A stretch of DNA of 64,000 bases. Origin: Margaritifera margaritifera. Taxonomy: Eukaryota > Mollusca > Bivalvia > Unionida > Margaritiferidae. The DNA lies in the NCBI GenBank assembly GCA_029931535.1, contig JAQPZY010001664.1:7076001-7140000 (forward strand), given 5' to 3'. The translations under genes and the position numbers were made by a program. The notes beneath the pieces were generated by a model. It had not been told where the DNA came from, did no database searches, and saw only the letters and a program-made list of their open reading frames with translations. Numbering within the stretch: the stretch's first letter is position 1; every line of letters begins with the position of its first letter. Shown one piece after another: positions 61,624 through 64,000 of this stretch.

Positions 61624-63327
61624 ATCATCGCCACTGCTACTACTACTACTGATTCTAGTACAACCGTTAATATTACCACTGCTACTACTACTGTTGATTC
61701 TAGTACAACCGTTAATATTATTACCACTGCTACTACTACTGTTGATTCTAGTACAACCGTTAATATTACCACTGCTACTACTACTGTTGATTCTAGTACA
61801 ACCGTTAATATTATTACCACTGCTACTACTACTGTTGATTCTAGTACAACCGTTAATATTACCACTGCTACTACTACTGTTGATTCTAGTACAACCGTTA
61901 ATATTATCACTGCTACTACTACTGTTGATTCTAGTACAACCGTTAATATTATCACTGCTACTACTACTGTTGATTCTAGTACAACCGTTAATATTATCAC
62001 TGCTACTACTACTACTGATTCTAGTACAACCGTTAATATTACCACTGCTACTACTACTGTTGATTCTAGTACAACCGTTAATATTATCACTGCTACTACT
62101 ACTGTTGATTCTAGTACAACCGTTAATATTATCACTGCTACTACTACTGTTGATTCTAGTACAACCGTTAATATTATCACTGCTACTACTACTACTGATT
62201 CTAGTACAACCGTTAATATTACCACTGCTACTACTACTGTTGATTCTAGTACAACCGTTAATATTATTACCACTGCTACTACTACTGTTGATTCTAGTAC
62301 AACCGTTAATATTACCACTGCTACTACTACTGTTGATTCTAGTACAACCGTTAATATTATTACCACTGCTACTACTACTGTTGATTCTAGTACAACCGTT
62401 AATATTACCACTGCTACTACTACTGTTGATTCTAGTACAACCGTTAATATTATCACTGCTACTACTACTGTTGATTCTAGTACAACCGTTAATATTATCA
62501 CTGCTACTACTACTGTTGATTCTAGTACAACCGTTAATATTATCACTGCTACTACTACTACTGATTCTAGTACAACCGTTAATATTACCACTGCTACTAC
62601 TACTGTTGATTCTAGTACAACCGTTAATATTATCACTGCTACTACTACTGTTGATTCTAGTACAACCGTTAATATTATCACTGCTACTACTACTGTTGAT
62701 TCTAGTACAACCGTTAATATTATCACTGCTACTACTACTACTGATTCTAGTACAACCGTTAATATTACCACTGCTACTACTACTGTTGATTCTAGTACAA
62801 CCGTTAACATTACCACTGCTACTACTACTGTTGATTCTAGTACAACCGTGAATATTACCACTGCTACTACTACTGTTGATTCTAGTACAACCGTTAATAT
62901 TACCACTGCTACTACTACTGTTGATTCTAGTACAACCGTTAATATTATTACCACTGCTACTACTACTGTTGATTCTAGTACAACCGTTAATATTACCACT
63001 GCTACTACTACTGTTGATTCTAGTACAACCGTTAATATTATTACCACTGCTACTACTACTGTTGATTCTAGTACAACCGTTAATATTACCACTGCTACTA
63101 CTACTGTTGATTCTAGTACAACCGTTAATATTACCACTGCTACTACTACTGTTGATTCTAGTACAACCGTTAATATTACCACTGCTACTACTACTACTGA
63201 TTCTAGTACAACCGTTAATATTATTACCACTGCTACTACTACTGTTGATTCTAGTACAACCGTTAATATTATTACCACTGCTACTACTACTGCTGATTCT
63301 ACTACAACTGATAATATTACCACATAA
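61624..63327 (+). repeat. 37-unit 45/48-bp minisatellite; Thr/Ser-rich coding potential
   Basis: I parse 37 contiguous units: 28 of 45 bp and 9 of 48 bp, all multiples of three, summing exactly to 61,624-63,315. The core is ACTGCTACTACTACT, then GTT or ACT, then GATTCTAGTACAACCGTTAA plus T. The prefix is ATTACC, ATTATC or ATTATTACC. The + frame through GAT at 61,651 reads NITTATTTVDSSTTV repeated, like a mucin PTS domain, and closes at TAA 63,325. It has no Met and a TGA at 61,618, so any gene would need an upstream exon. All three + frames and one minus frame are open here because the unit lacks stops, so openness is not evidence of a gene. Whether this is expressed is unknown. Confidence 0.9.
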
Positions 63328-64000
63328 ACAATGCGGCCACCACCACCATTACGAACTCCACCACTGCCGCAAACACCACCACCATCACTTCTACTACTAC
63401 ATCTGAATGGTACTGAATTCGGACATAAATCACGTGTCATTTTCTTCAAAGAGTTAAATTAGAAAGGAATATATCATACATTATCATTATCAGAAATGAT
63501 TCTACAGAAATAACTCCAGGTCTATCAGACATGTAGCATTGTCCATTGACCATAACGGATTGATGGTTTTAGGTACCTGAATATAAAAAAAACGTATATT
63601 TTCCTGGTCCAATTAAATAATCGGCTGCGGCAACAGAATCTTTAATTATGCCAATAGTATGTTAAGGAAATAAATATAAAACATTGACTTCCAAACAAAG
63701 TATAGGCGCTCTTAGTTGATCTAGACCCATACAAAATAAAAGTTCTTTCTTACATTTAGAAGCCTTATCTTTCATTATTATGTCTCGCCCCTATCAAGCA
63801 TATTAACTAAACAATATTTGTTTAGATAAAGGTAATGTTTACCAGATTTTATTGACCGAAACATACACAATGTATCTGTATGTCATTATTTATTTAAATA
63901 TATCTATTTCGGATTAAAGTGAATGTAGCCTTATGCACCTACACCTATGGCTGCATGGATTTTGTGAGTGCAACTTTAATCTACATGTTAATAATTAAAT
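63328..64000. other. ACC-rich tail of the array, then AT-rich sequence without a recognised gene
   Basis: 63,330-63,420 continues as a Thr-rich frame in another phase (NAATTTITNSTTAANTTT), ending in TGA, so the array probably frayed by frameshift. Beyond 63,430 I see nothing to annotate. Confidence 0.45.

Noticed and set aside
61595..62851. 418-codon Leu-rich + strand frame over the same array
   Set aside because: Another frame of the same repeat. It is ended by a variant (GTT to GTG) that is silent in the Thr-rich frame.
61590..63449. Longest open frame of the window: 619-codon minus-strand frame of repeated VVVAVVILTVVLEST-like sequence
   Set aside because: It only exists because the minisatellite unit lacks stops on that strand. 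It is the complement of ACT/ACC triplets, has no domain, and extends into low-complexity flanks.

Overview
The window is animal nuclear DNA. It is strongly AT-rich, gene-poor and full of microsatellites, minisatellites and decayed transposons, and its real coding sequence is split into short exons with GT-AG borders. The repeats suggest a lophotrochozoan, most likely a bivalve mollusc: tRNA-headed SINEs, Penelope-like elements, a Polinton integrase, many (ATT)n tails, and dispersed repeats with AGGTCAAGGTCA-type cores. The species cannot be named from the sequence alone.

Layout. Positions 1-37,900 hold no gene I can support. They contain long AT-rich stretches and dispersed repeats: a ~142-bp tandem family at 10.56-11.07 kb, a second family shared between 10 kb and 15.3-16.0 kb, and diverged repeats at 18.7-19.5 and 21.9-22.6 kb. 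They also hold a degraded Penelope-like retroelement (12.26-13.39 kb), a tRNA-Thr-like SINE remnant (14.45 kb), a SINE/LINE-type 3' tail (32.5 kb) and a clear ~386-bp foldback element (33.27-33.65 kb).

Positions 37,997-49,509 carry the one apparently intact gene, on the + strand. It has five exons in compatible phases and predicts a ~310-residue type I membrane protein: signal peptide, one CUB-like ectodomain, one transmembrane helix coded by its own exon, and a 104-residue cytoplasmic tail. The tail has a duplicated 19-residue motif and a YVQM (YxxM) site. Its introns hold a pogo/Tigger-like DNA transposon remnant, an L1/Tx1-like LINE on the minus strand, a tRNA-Leu/Ser-type SINE and long microsatellites.

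Positions 50-60 kb are a graveyard of mobile and retrotransposed sequence: a LINE reverse-transcriptase fragment, a Polinton/Maverick integrase with its chromodomain-like tail, a second Penelope-like fragment (minus strand), and an intronless, multiply broken copy of a small-conductance calcium-activated potassium (SK/KCNN) channel. The SK copy ends in AATAAA and a decayed poly(A), so it looks like a processed pseudogene.

Positions 60.9-63.4 kb hold a perfect 131-bp tandem duplication and a 37-unit, 45/48-bp minisatellite. The minisatellite would encode a Thr/Ser-rich, mucin-like repeat on the + strand and contains a duplicated 12-unit higher-order block. The very long hydrophobic reading frames across this array are artefacts of the repeat unit.
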